Source of the DNA: Deltaproteobacteria bacterium
GTDB taxonomy: Bacteria > Desulfobacterota > Syntrophia > Syntrophales > UBA2192
Length of the DNA: 64,000 bases
Assembly (NCBI GenBank): GCA_012728915.1
Contig: JAAYEC010000022.1
Location: 1-64,000, forward strand
Direction: 5' to 3'
Below are positions 1-8,300 of the stretch, piece after piece. Each line of letters starts with the position of its first letter. The stretch's first letter is position 1. The notes under the pieces were generated by a model. The model saw only the letters and a program-made list of their open reading frames with translations. It had not been told where the DNA came from and ran no database searches. A program made the position numbers and the translations under genes.

Positions 1-333
1 AATTCCGACAGCGAGGGCTATACTCCAATAGAGAGTTTCCAGGGTTCGCAGCAAATTGCGCATTTCCTGCTCTTGCCGCGGTAATGCGGAACGTCGAGCC
101 ATTTCTCGATTCAACGTATTCGCTAAGCCCGCGTCAAAGAGACCAAAGAGGACTTGGAGAGTAACCAAGACGCCGATTAGACCATATGACGCAATCCCCA
201 AAAACTTGATATACAGGGGAATAAGAATCAAGCCCAAGCCGACTTGCCAGATATTTCCGGCAAAATGAGCAGCCATGTTCTTTTTCAGGAGGCTCGGGGG
301 AAGAGACGGGGATGTCGATCGTCGATCTCTCAT
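1..333 (-). CDS. Polysaccharide flippase (Wzx/MATE-like), N-terminal part, cut by window start
   Basis: The reverse strand reads open from an ATG at 333 to base 1 (111 codons, no stop), so the gene continues outside the window. The translation begins with a short basic stretch, then SLLKKNMAAHFAGNIW and a long hydrophobic run, then LGIASYGLIGVLVTLQVLFGLFD and NTLNREMAR. This is the typical N-terminus of lipid-linked oligosaccharide flippases, which move undecaprenyl-linked repeat units across the inner membrane. A later in-frame ATG at 276 is an alternative start; neither start has a strong ribosome-binding site. It follows a WbsX-like glycosyltransferase and a GT2 on the same strand, which fits an O-antigen or exopolysaccharide cluster. 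Family assignment is by pattern, on a partial sequence. Confidence 0.75.
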   Translation of the reverse strand, partial: MRDRRSTSPSLPPSLLKKNMAAHFAGNIWQVGLGLILIPLYIKFLGIASYGLIGVLVTLQVLFGLFDAGLANTLNREMARRSALPRQEQEMRNLLRTLETLYWSIALAVGI

Positions 334-562
334 GCAGCGAAATCTTGCCTGGCTTTGACCATTTCTATAAAAAGATCATCAAACGATATAACGGGAGGCC
401 AACCACAGTGGCTCTACATTTTCGAGGGATCCCCCGCCACATGGCAACCCTTCTTTCTTTTTTGCCGCTGGCTTCTTGTAAGCACTGCGCCGCCGGCATT
501 CCTCCAACTACAACGACAAAGAAATCTGGAGTGAATCCGCCCGGTTTCGTCGGCTGGGCGAC
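334..562. other. Spacer within polysaccharide cluster, no gene seen
   Basis: This 229-bp spacer lies between the flippase start and the stop of the WbsX-like gene. It is less GC-rich than most of the window. I see no convincing gene, hairpin terminator or promoter in it. Confidence 0.5.
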
Positions 563-1717
563 TCATCTTTCATGAAAACTGGATGCGTGATGACGCGACC
601 CCTGGGATCTGAACCTGGCCAACGTATCATGCGTAATTTCCAGAAATTTCCTGCCGAACTTGACGTCGGGCTCCAGATGGCAACCTTCACCCCATTCATT
701 CCAGGCGTTTATGAAAACGATCCGTTCCCCGTGGGCATGATTTATCGCCCGGTCGCAGGCTGCTGCTAGCCATTTTTCATACCATTCAGGTCTATCGTTC
801 TGCACGATTGAACAGACTCTTCTGCGCGGACTATTGTCCCAGTTCGGCGCGACACAGGGGAACTCTTTATATCCAGCAGGGATCCTCCGGATCCAGTTCT
901 TTACAATGGTTTCGTATCGATAGGTGTTCGCCACACTGAAGATGACCTGCCCGGTAATACGGAGCTTCGATGCCATGACGTTCCATGCGTTTCGGGGGAA
1001 ATTTCTCAGAATGTTCATCCACACATCGTTCATCGCCAAGCTCATGTCCGGCTGAAAATCAACGATAGCATCAAACCCGGCCTTGATTGCCGCTTCTCCG
1101 CTCATGGAATCTTTACCCCAATTTTTCACAGAGCACAGATACAGGTCCATCCCACAGGTGCTCCTTGCTTCCTGCCGCCATCGTTGAATCACCTTCTCGA
1201 TGTGGGGGATCTGGATCGCCTTATAAACTAATAACAGGGGCTTGCTATTAATACGGATATATCGCCTATCTTGAAAGGCCGCTGACAACCATGCCATATG
1301 ACGGGAAGGATCATAATTCGCATAATCCTGTTTCATAAGGATTTCATGGTCTTTTCCATCCCATCGACGGGTCCAGTTCTCATTGGCCCAGCATAAACAA
1401 AAAGGAAAATCGGGTTTGCCGGTTAGAAGCACCTCGTTGAACGGTTTCTCCAACAACATTTTTTCGTTGAACCAGTAGTGATAGTAGCAAAAGCCGTCGA
1501 TCCCATACTTTTTTGCCATTTCGGCCTGAGCAATACGCGTTTCCTCCTGACGCAAATCATAATAGCCCAGGTCGGCCGGTATGTGCGGCTGATAGTGCCC
1601 GCGAAATCTGGGCCGAGCCGCCGCCACGTTTACCCATTCGGTAAAACCATGCCCCCACCAGAGATCGTTTTCCGGGATGGGATGGTATTGGGGAAGATAA
1701 AAGGCAATCACTTTCAT
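563..1717 (-). CDS. WbsX-like glycosyltransferase (GH99-like fold)
   Basis: The 384-residue protein starts MKVIAFYLPQYHPIPEND and has WWGHGFTEW near residues 20-28, GIDGFCYYHYWF near 72-83, CWANENWTRRWDG near 108-120 and FINAWNEWGEG near 337-347. These are hallmarks of the WbsX family, which occurs in O-antigen and capsule loci and is related to GH99 glycoside hydrolases. No signal peptide is seen, so it is probably cytosolic and works on the nascent repeat unit. It sits 35 bp downstream of the GT2 gene and upstream of the flippase, as a likely operon. Codon use is more AT-rich than in the housekeeping genes of the window, as expected for exchangeable surface-sugar genes. The exact sugar specificity cannot be read from sequence. 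Confidence 0.85.
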   Translation of the reverse strand: MKVIAFYLPQYHPIPENDLWWGHGFTEWVNVAAARPRFRGHYQPHIPADLGYYDLRQEETRIAQAEMAKKYGIDGFCYYHYWFNEKMLLEKPFNEVLLTGKPDFPFCLCWANENWTRRWDGKDHEILMKQDYANYDPSRHMAWLSAAFQDRRYIRINSKPLLLVYKAIQIPHIEKVIQRWRQEARSTCGMDLYLCSVKNWGKDSMSGEAAIKAGFDAIVDFQPDMSLAMNDVWMNILRNFPRNAWNVMASKLRITGQVIFSVANTYRYETIVKNWIRRIPAGYKEFPCVAPNWDNSPRRRVCSIVQNDRPEWYEKWLAAACDRAINHAHGERIVFINAWNEWGEGCHLEPDVKFGRKFLEITHDTLARFRSQGSRHHASSFHER

Positions 1718-1752
1718 TGGACTATGTATCTATCCGCGCTGGCGACGAAAAC

Positions 1753-2676
1753 CTATTTCTCCTTCGCCTCGAAGGATTCAGTTCGCTCAAATCTAAGTTG
1801 CGCCACCTGCTCAGAGACCAACCCGACCATGAAGACAACCACGGACATGGTGATCAACATGGCTGACGTGGGACCGTAGCGGCCGTCGAGAAGAAAGATC
1901 CTCATCAACCCGTATCCAAGGCCGGAAACGAACATCAGGGCGCTCACCGGCAGGAACACCTTCATGGGCGAAAAGAGGGTGGCGATTTTCAGGATGATCA
2001 TGAAAAACCGCACCCCGTCCCGCAGCAGCCTGATCTTGCTCCGGCCCACGCGGCGCGACGTCTTGACGGGGACGTACTTCAGGCTCCGCCCGGAGCGGAC
2101 AATGGACAGGGTCAGCGTCGTGGGGTACGAGTAGGTGTTCGGCAGCAGGTAGAGAAAGGCCCGGGCGGCCCGGGCCTTGACGGCCCGAAACCCGGAGGTC
2201 AGGTCTTCGATCCTCCGGTTGCAGACGTAGGAGGCAAACCCGTTGTACACCTTGTTGGCCAAATCCCGGTGGAGGCTGGTCTCCGATTCCTTCGTTCGGG
2301 CCCCGACGACCATGTCGTGGGTCCCCACGTGCTCGAGCAGCCGGGGGATGTCGGCCGGGTCGTGCTGTCCGTCGGCGTCCATCATCACGAACAAGCGGCC
2401 CCGGGCCTCGCGGATTCCGGTCTTGACGGCCGCGCCGTTGCCGATGTTGTAAGGGTGCGAGATGACCCGCGCCCCCTTATCCCGGGCCCGCGCGGCGGTT
2501 TCGTCGGTGGAGCCGTCGTCGACGACGAGAACCTCCCAGGGACGGCCCAGCGGTTCCATGACCGCACCGATCTGGTCGAGCAGGGGGGATATCCCCTGCT
2601 CTTCCTGGAAGGCAGGAAGGATGATGCTGATCTCGACGGGTGAGTCTGGCGCTGCGGTCAACGGCCCGGGTTCCAT
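1753..2676 (-). CDS. Family 2 glycosyltransferase with C-terminal membrane anchor (polyprenyl-phosphate sugar transferase type)
   Basis: The 307-residue protein has a GT-A domain: SIILPAFQEEQG at 17-28, the nucleotide-binding DDGSTD at 53-58 and the DADGQHD metal-binding motif near 99-105. Two hydrophobic segments follow near residues 222-262 and 268-292. This layout matches DPM1-like enzymes that load a sugar from a nucleotide donor onto polyprenyl phosphate at the inner membrane. The ATG at 2676 leaves a short proline-rich lead before the first beta-strand. It is the first gene of the minus-strand polysaccharide group. Mannosyl, glucosyl and other donors cannot be told apart here. Confidence 0.85.
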   Translation of the reverse strand: MEPGPLTAAPDSPVEISIILPAFQEEQGISPLLDQIGAVMEPLGRPWEVLVVDDGSTDETAARARDKGARVISHPYNIGNGAAVKTGIREARGRLFVMMDADGQHDPADIPRLLEHVGTHDMVVGARTKESETSLHRDLANKVYNGFASYVCNRRIEDLTSGFRAVKARAARAFLYLLPNTYSYPTTLTLSIVRSGRSLKYVPVKTSRRVGRSKIRLLRDGVRFFMIILKIATLFSPMKVFLPVSALMFVSGLGYGLMRIFLLDGRYGPTSAMLITMSVVVFMVGLVSEQVAQLRFERTESFEAKEK

Positions 2677-3075
2677 CCTTGCGGGAAGTGCCGGCGTATC
2701 GCTTGCGAGGGCTCGATTTCGGCCGGCCAGTTATGATTGATATTCAACTAACATGCCAGAAAACAAGGCAAAAGGCACCAGGCATAAGGCTGAAGGCAAT
2801 ATCGTGCAAAAAATCGGGCTATTCTCCCATGGCCCATATCGGGAGCAACCCCGGGAAGGGGAGCTTTTTGATCTTGCGCCCAGCCCCGAAAGAACGCCTG
2901 GGCAATGGGAGATCTCCCCGTTATCCCCGTCGTGTCGGCGCTCTGGATGTCCCTATAATGGGGAATGCAAAAAATCAAGGGAAAGCTTCGATATAAAAAG
3001 CTTTCTTCTCTCGCGATTATCGTCTAATAAGGACGTGGGTTGCCCGTTTTTGTCACGGAAGATGCATAAAATGAT
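2677..3075. other. Divergent intergenic region with an inverted repeat
   Basis: This 399-bp region lies between the minus-strand GT2 start and the plus-strand sigma-factor operon. It holds an inverted repeat, GAAAGCTT at 2981-2988 and AAGCTTTC at 2998-3005, separated by nine AT-rich bases. Short open frames cross it but none has convincing coding character. I could not pick a clear -35/-10 pair; promoters for both directions are expected here. Confidence 0.4.
2981..3005. promoter_or_regulatory. 8-bp inverted repeat upstream of the ECF sigma operon
   Basis: The arms GAAAGCTT and AAGCTTTC are perfect complements across a 9-base AT-rich spacer, about 71 bp before the first possible start of the sigma gene. 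It could be an operator or a weak terminator. No function is shown by sequence alone. Confidence 0.3.
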
Positions 3076-3675
3076 GTGACTTTTCCCCGGCCCGATTTGT
3101 ATATGAAGCAGATCGACGAAGGCGAGATCATCGGGCGGGTCCTGGCGGGGGACCGCGAGGCCTTTGCCCTTCTTGTCGATGCGTATAAAGGACCGGTTTT
3201 TCGCTTGGCCTTCCGGATGACGGTAAGCTCCCGGGATGCCGATGACCTGAGCCAGGAGATCTTTCTACGGGCCTTTCAGCATCTGGGACGGTTCAGGCAG
3301 GGGGAGCGGTTTTTCCCCTGGCTCTACACGGTGGCCCTCAACGTGATCCGCAACCACCTCCGGAAGGGGAAGGCCGTGCCGGAGGGCGAATCCGCGAGGG
3401 GCGTGCCGGAAGTGGAAGATCCCCGCGACGATCCGGCCGACGCGGTCGTCAGCCGGGAGCGCAGCCGCCGGATCCGGGGCTACCTGATGAGACTTCCGAC
3501 GGCGGTCCGGGAGATCTTGGTGCTGCGGTTCTACGAGGGGATGAGTTTCGAGGACGTTGCGTCGCTGACGGGCGATTCCCTGGGCAGCGTCAAGATGAAG
3601 GCCTACCGGGGCCTGGAGAAGATCCGGGGCATGATGGAGGCGGACGGTTTCGTCGATGACGAAAGGCGGAGTTGA
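3076..3675 (+). CDS. ECF-type RNA polymerase sigma factor (sigma-70 family, RpoE-like)
   Basis: The 199-residue protein has region 2 (AFALLVDAYKGPVFRLAFRM, then DADDLSQEIFLRAFQHL, with FFPWLYTVALNVIRN) and region 4 (LPTAVREILVLRFYEGMSF, then the helix-turn-helix DVASLTGDSLGSVKMKAYRG), with no region 3: the ECF layout. The coordinates use a GTG at 3076; an ATG at 3103 giving MKQIDEGE is equally possible, and neither has a strong Shine-Dalgarno. Its end overlaps the next gene, a small membrane protein probably acting as anti-sigma, and three pseudopilin-type genes follow without gaps. It therefore probably controls this surface-structure operon, perhaps including itself. Confidence 0.88.
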   Translation: MTFPRPDLYMKQIDEGEIIGRVLAGDREAFALLVDAYKGPVFRLAFRMTVSSRDADDLSQEIFLRAFQHLGRFRQGERFFPWLYTVALNVIRNHLRKGKAVPEGESARGVPEVEDPRDDPADAVVSRERSRRIRGYLMRLPTAVREILVLRFYEGMSFEDVASLTGDSLGSVKMKAYRGLEKIRGMMEADGFVDDERRS

Positions 3676-4357
3676 GAGGGTAAGAAACTTGGACCCTGAT
3701 CGAAGTATAGAAAAAATAATCCGGGAGATTGACGGGCAGAGACCTTTTCCGGAGGCCGGCGAGCCGGACTCCCGCTGGAAGGAACTCGACGGGATCGCCC
3801 GGATGATGCGCGAGGAGGCCACCCCCGAGCCGCCGGCCGACCTGGGGGTGCGCGTCATGGCGCGCATCCGGTCCTTCCGGCCTTCACCGTGGCGCGTGCT
3901 GGGCGAGGCCCTCGTGAGGCCCCGCGCGGTCAGCTTCGATCCGATCCGGGCACTGCGCGCCCCCGTGTCCGGGCAGGAGTGCTCTTTTTATTTCTTCATG
4001 GTCGGCATCTTTTATGCCGTCCTGGGCGTGATCCTGCTGGCCGGGCTGCACGGGTTGGGATCGTTTCCCGCTGCGCCGGGCTGGGTCCGCTGGCAGCCGC
4101 CGATCGCGCTTGCCACGGCCGGGTGCATGGCGGCCATCGGGCTTTACCTGCTGAAGGACGGAAAGATGGCCCTTCGCGCAGCGCGGGTCGGGGCTGTGGT
4201 CTATCTCGGGTTCGCCCTGCTCAACGGGGTCTTCGTGCCCCTGGAGTGGAGCGTCCCCCTCTCGGCTTACGTGTCGCTGGTCTCGGCTCTCGTCGGGCTG
4301 CCGACGGGCTTTTTCCTGGTTCGCACCTTGCAAAACTGCGGGAAGCGGTATGCGTAG
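3656..4357 (+). CDS. Four-helix membrane protein, putative anti-sigma factor
   Basis: The 233-residue protein overlaps the ECF sigma gene by 20 bp, the usual arrangement for anti-sigma factors. A soluble N-terminal part of about 105 residues contains PEPPADLGVRVMARIRSF, a segment resembling the region of many anti-sigmas just before the membrane part. Four hydrophobic segments follow (near 115-137, 149-167, 178-198 and 203-225). No HxxxCxxC zinc motif is visible, so it is not a classic ZAS-domain anti-sigma. A TTG 11 codons in, preceded by AGAGGG, is an alternative start. The function is inferred from position and layout. Confidence 0.6.
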   Translation: MTKGGVERVRNLDPDRSIEKIIREIDGQRPFPEAGEPDSRWKELDGIARMMREEATPEPPADLGVRVMARIRSFRPSPWRVLGEALVRPRAVSFDPIRALRAPVSGQECSFYFFMVGIFYAVLGVILLAGLHGLGSFPAAPGWVRWQPPIALATAGCMAAIGLYLLKDGKMALRAARVGAVVYLGFALLNGVFVPLEWSVPLSAYVSLVSALVGLPTGFFLVRTLQNCGKRYA

Positions 4358-4883
4358 AACGGCTCGGAAAGGACAGCTCGGCAGGCAGGGCGGGTTCACC
4401 CTGTTCGAGATCATCATGGTGCTCCTGATCCTGGGGGTCATTTTTTATGTTGCCACCAGCCGTATCTTCACGCAGGACTCGGTAACCTCGGCCTCCGAGA
4501 TGGATCAGGTCAAGAACCATCTCCGGTATGCACAGGCTCGTGCCATGAACACAGATAGAAACTGGGGGATCGTTTTTGAACTTCCTTCAAAGTACTGGCT
4601 TTACTATGAGGAGAGTGAAGGAGGGAATAAGGTTTCAGTTCGGCTTCCGGGGGATGATACCTCGACAGACAACAGGATGACACTGAAATCGCTTACTATG
4701 ACTTCGATCACCAATTCGCTTTATTCAAATGAGGTAAGATTCTTCTGCGGCTCATCTAAATCTACTTGGACTTGGTCTGGCAAGTTTGGTAGTCCAAGCT
4801 CTTCTAATGATACGATCGATATAAATATAAATACGTCAGCTGGCACGATAATAATTAAGCCAAACACAGGATTTATTCCCTGA
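4350..4883 (+). CDS. Pseudopilin / GspH-like prepilin with N-terminal methylation motif
   Basis: The 177-residue protein overlaps the preceding gene by 8 bp. The leader ends in GG and is followed by FTLFE, the prepilin peptidase site with Glu at +5 (E20), then a hydrophobic helix IIMVLLILGVIFYVA. After PilD-type cleavage it would sit in the inner membrane as a minor pilin of a type IV pilus or type II secretion pseudopilus. The C-terminal domain is rich in Ser, Asn and Thr, and its coding sequence (about 4540-4880) is clearly more AT-rich than the flanks, suggesting rapid evolution or transfer. The exact subclass is uncertain. Confidence 0.8.
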   Translation: MRRTARKGQLGRQGGFTLFEIIMVLLILGVIFYVATSRIFTQDSVTSASEMDQVKNHLRYAQARAMNTDRNWGIVFELPSKYWLYYEESEGGNKVSVRLPGDDTSTDNRMTLKSLTMTSITNSLYSNEVRFFCGSSKSTWTWSGKFGSPSSSNDTIDININTSAGTIIIKPNTGFIP

Positions 4884-4901
4884 TTTTCAAGGTGACCCAG
4901 C

Positions 4902-5372
4902 ATGATTAGCAAAAAAGAAAGAAGGTTTGGGCAATCTGGCTTCACCCTGCTCGAGGTGATCGTCACGATTGTGATCGCGGCCATCATGGGGGTCTTCTTC
5001 GCACAGCTCGTATACACCGGGGTGATCCACAGCGCTGACCCCGTCAGGCTGTTGCAGAATATGTATGGCGAGGATGCAAGCGCTCCCGGCGTGACGAGCA
5101 TCATGGAGAACATGACGGTCATTTACAAGAGGCTTGCCGCCACGGAGTCGAACTTTCTGGAAACCTTCAAGGGTTACGTAGATAACGGCAACAAGACGAC
5201 AGGCAGGACTGGTGACAGTCCTTACATTGGACCCTATCAGATAATTCACAACGATTACATAGTATTCGACGGATCACGCCGGGAACAGTCGGCAGGCCCG
5301 ACGGAGCGGAACATTCTCAAGGTTACCATTCGCGCAGGCGGCCAAACGGCGACAGCGCTCTTTACGCGTTAG
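4902..5372 (+). CDS. Pseudopilin (type IV pilin-like N-terminus)
   Basis: The 156-residue protein has a 13-residue basic leader ending in Gly, then FTLLE with Glu18 at +5 and a hydrophobic helix VIVTIVIAAIMGVFFAQLV. This is a prepilin peptidase substrate. The rest is a small globular domain with no cysteine pair. It begins 18 bp after the previous pseudopilin and is followed 20 bp later by the giant pilin-like fusion, so the three are probably co-transcribed minor pilins of one pseudopilus. Confidence 0.8.
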   Translation: MISKKERRFGQSGFTLLEVIVTIVIAAIMGVFFAQLVYTGVIHSADPVRLLQNMYGEDASAPGVTSIMENMTVIYKRLAATESNFLETFKGYVDNGNKTTGRTGDSPYIGPYQIIHNDYIVFDGSRREQSAGPTERNILKVTIRAGGQTATALFTR

Positions 5373-5392
5373 CGGAGAAGGGGAACAGACAA

Positions 5393-8300
5393 ATGAGAAA
5401 CAAGACGGGCTTTACCCTCATCGAGATCATGGTTTCGCTCGTCCTCGTGGGCATAATTGCATCGATTGCCGGCACCTCGGTTCTCATGGGCATGAAGGGG
5501 TATGTCACCTCGCGTGAAAACAATGTGCTCACGCAGAAAGCGCAGCTCGCCTTGAATCGGATCCATCGTGAGTTCATTGAACTGTCCGAAGTTCAAGATG
5601 GCAAAGAGAGATGCCTTATTTACCAGGGCCCCTATGGTCGGCGCGCCCTCAAGTGGTTTGAAAACGATAAAACGATACGGCTGTTTACCAACGCCGACGC
5701 CATTTCTTGCGATGCGCTGTCTTCGGGCGATACCCTGGTTGACGGGGTGCAGAGCCTGTCCATTCAATACTTCTCCAACGCGTCTGGCCCGTGGACCACG
5801 GCACAGGACATCCGGAGCCTATGCGCCTTGACTGTCCAAATACGAATGATGCGGCCTGATATGGCAGACGGAATACTTTTCTCGACGACCGTGAGCCCAC
5901 GCAATAATGGCAACGCGGGCGGGGCCGCCATACCGACACCCGACAACAAGCCGCCGGAGTACGCAAGCAAGTACTGCTTTGTCGCGACGGCAGCCTGGGG
6001 AGATGGGCATCACCCCATGGTCGAACTGCTGAGAGAGTTCAGGGACGACGTCCTCCTGAAGGCGGAACCGGGCATTAGCCTCGTTCGATTGTACTACCGG
6101 GTCGGGCCGACACTTGCCGCGGCGATCGAAAACAAGCCTTTGGCCTGCTTGGCCGTACGAGTGATGATGATCCCTCTGGCTGGTGTGGCCCTGCTTGCCC
6201 TGCATAGTCCGCTGCTTATACCGCTCGCCTTGATCCTGTCCTGGTGGATTGCCCGCTCGATTCCCGCGCAGCGAAAAGGAAGATTCCGGTCCCGGCTGTC
6301 TCGACTGACCGGAGAGCGAGGGGCGATCCTGCTGACCCTGATTGCCGTTATGGTTGTTTTTTCGGCCTTGAGCGCTGTGATGATCACCATGTTTGGTTCA
6401 ACGTCCCTTGGTCAAGCAATGGGAAGCAACGTCATGCGGGCTTATTATCTCGCTGAATCGGGGTTTCGATACGCGGCAAGCACCTATATTAATGCAGCCG
6501 ACGAGACAACCCGCGAGAATCTGATGCTGGCCATGCATAACCAGGAATATACACTGGCCGACAACGAAGGAAAGTTCCGGATTTTGGTTTACCCGTATTA
6601 TGCCAGGTTGACTGAACTATCAAATGGAGACGAACTAACAGCCAAGGTTTCCGGGGGCTTTCCTGTCCCGGAGGGCGACTTCGTCTCGGACAGTTGGGTT
6701 AAGGTCCAGAGGCCAGACGGCGTGGTCACATACAATCAAATTTCTCAAGTATCTCCCCAGGAGCCGAACACACTTCGTTTTTGTCGGAGCAACGCCGCAG
6801 GCAGCCCCCTCTGGGACACGGGCTATGAGACCGGGTCTCTCATCACACCGGTCTGTCTCCCTGATCGGAACGTTAACAACCGCAAACTTATTATAAATCA
6901 GGATGGACGCTACGATCTTGCCTATAAGGAGGGTACGGGTGCCCTGGCGTTTCCGGAACGAAACGGGGTTTTTTCGGTCAGGTTCGAGGGGGAACCTACT
7001 CCTCGAATGCTTTCGTACAGGCATAGAAATCGGGACACCCGTCGATTCGAGGGGATCAGCGACACTGGTGGGCGTTCCCTGCCGAACGGTCCGATGGTCG
7101 AACCAGGCAGCAGCGCCCCCTATAAAAATTTTATCGAGCTGGCAAAATTCGTCCGGCTGGAATCCACCGGTATCCTGGGGGCAGGCGCCGCGGAAGTCAG
7201 CCGCAAGATCACCTACGAGATTCCCCTCGGGTATATGACGGCAGCCGCTCCCAAGACGGAGATGAAAGAACAGTTTGGCTCCAGCCTGGCAAACTGGTTC
7301 ACCGGCTCCGAGATAAGTCATATCGGCACGCAAGCAATCGAAGGCGGCGCCTTGAGAGTTACGTCGCCGCAAACGACCAATGTTTCTCCGACATCGTCGT
7401 GTCTGCTATTCCGGGAGAATCAAATTGCTCTCAACTGGGAAAAGGCCTTTTCGTCATCGGGGGCCCAGGAAAACTTCGAAACGGAATGGAAAAGGGCGGG
7501 AAGATATCTAAGTTACGACGTCCAAGCAAAGCTCAAGCTGGATTCCACGAATCAGACTTATGCCGGAGGCCTTTCTTTTCGCCTTGACGAGGCGGGAAAT
7601 AGTCTCGGGCTTACGATCCTGAGCAGTGTCCCGGGCTTTTATACCACCGACGGGTGCGACAAGGACGGGATCCCCAATGGGATGACAACAGTCACTGCTA
7701 TTATCCAGTACAATCCCTATCTCGTTCTCTGGATGAAGGAGGCTGCGCGGACGGAAAAAAGTGTCGTCATTGTTCCGAGCCCACACTTGGACCCTGCATC
7801 GGCGGATCTCAACGACCCGCCCCCGACAGGAACGGGAACGAACGCCATCCTCATCGGCCCTTGCTCATTCTGGGAGACGGGGAACCGGGTTCAATTCACG
7901 AACGTGGAAGGCTCGCTTCCCCAGGGGATTTCATCAAGTGTCGATTATTTTATCCGTGTCGTCACGTACGACAATAAAAAATACCTGTATCTCTTCGATA
8001 CCTACAAACAGGCCATGGGACTGGCGGCGACACGATGGGAGGGCCTACGGGACATGAAGACCGACGGGTCCGGCACCAGCAATATGGTCGCTCAAGATCC
8101 CCTGTGGACGGAACTCCTTCGGAAGAACCTCAACGCGTCTCCCTATAGCAGCGATGTCTATCGAATCCTGAAAACCGAAGGAAACCAGTATATCCACTTC
8201 CGGGAATGGACCACTCTCATGGTACGGATCATCGAGGCGCCGTCCGTTTCCTTTATAAACGGCGGCGGCGCGGGGCTGGAGATCGTTAGCGGTAATGTCG

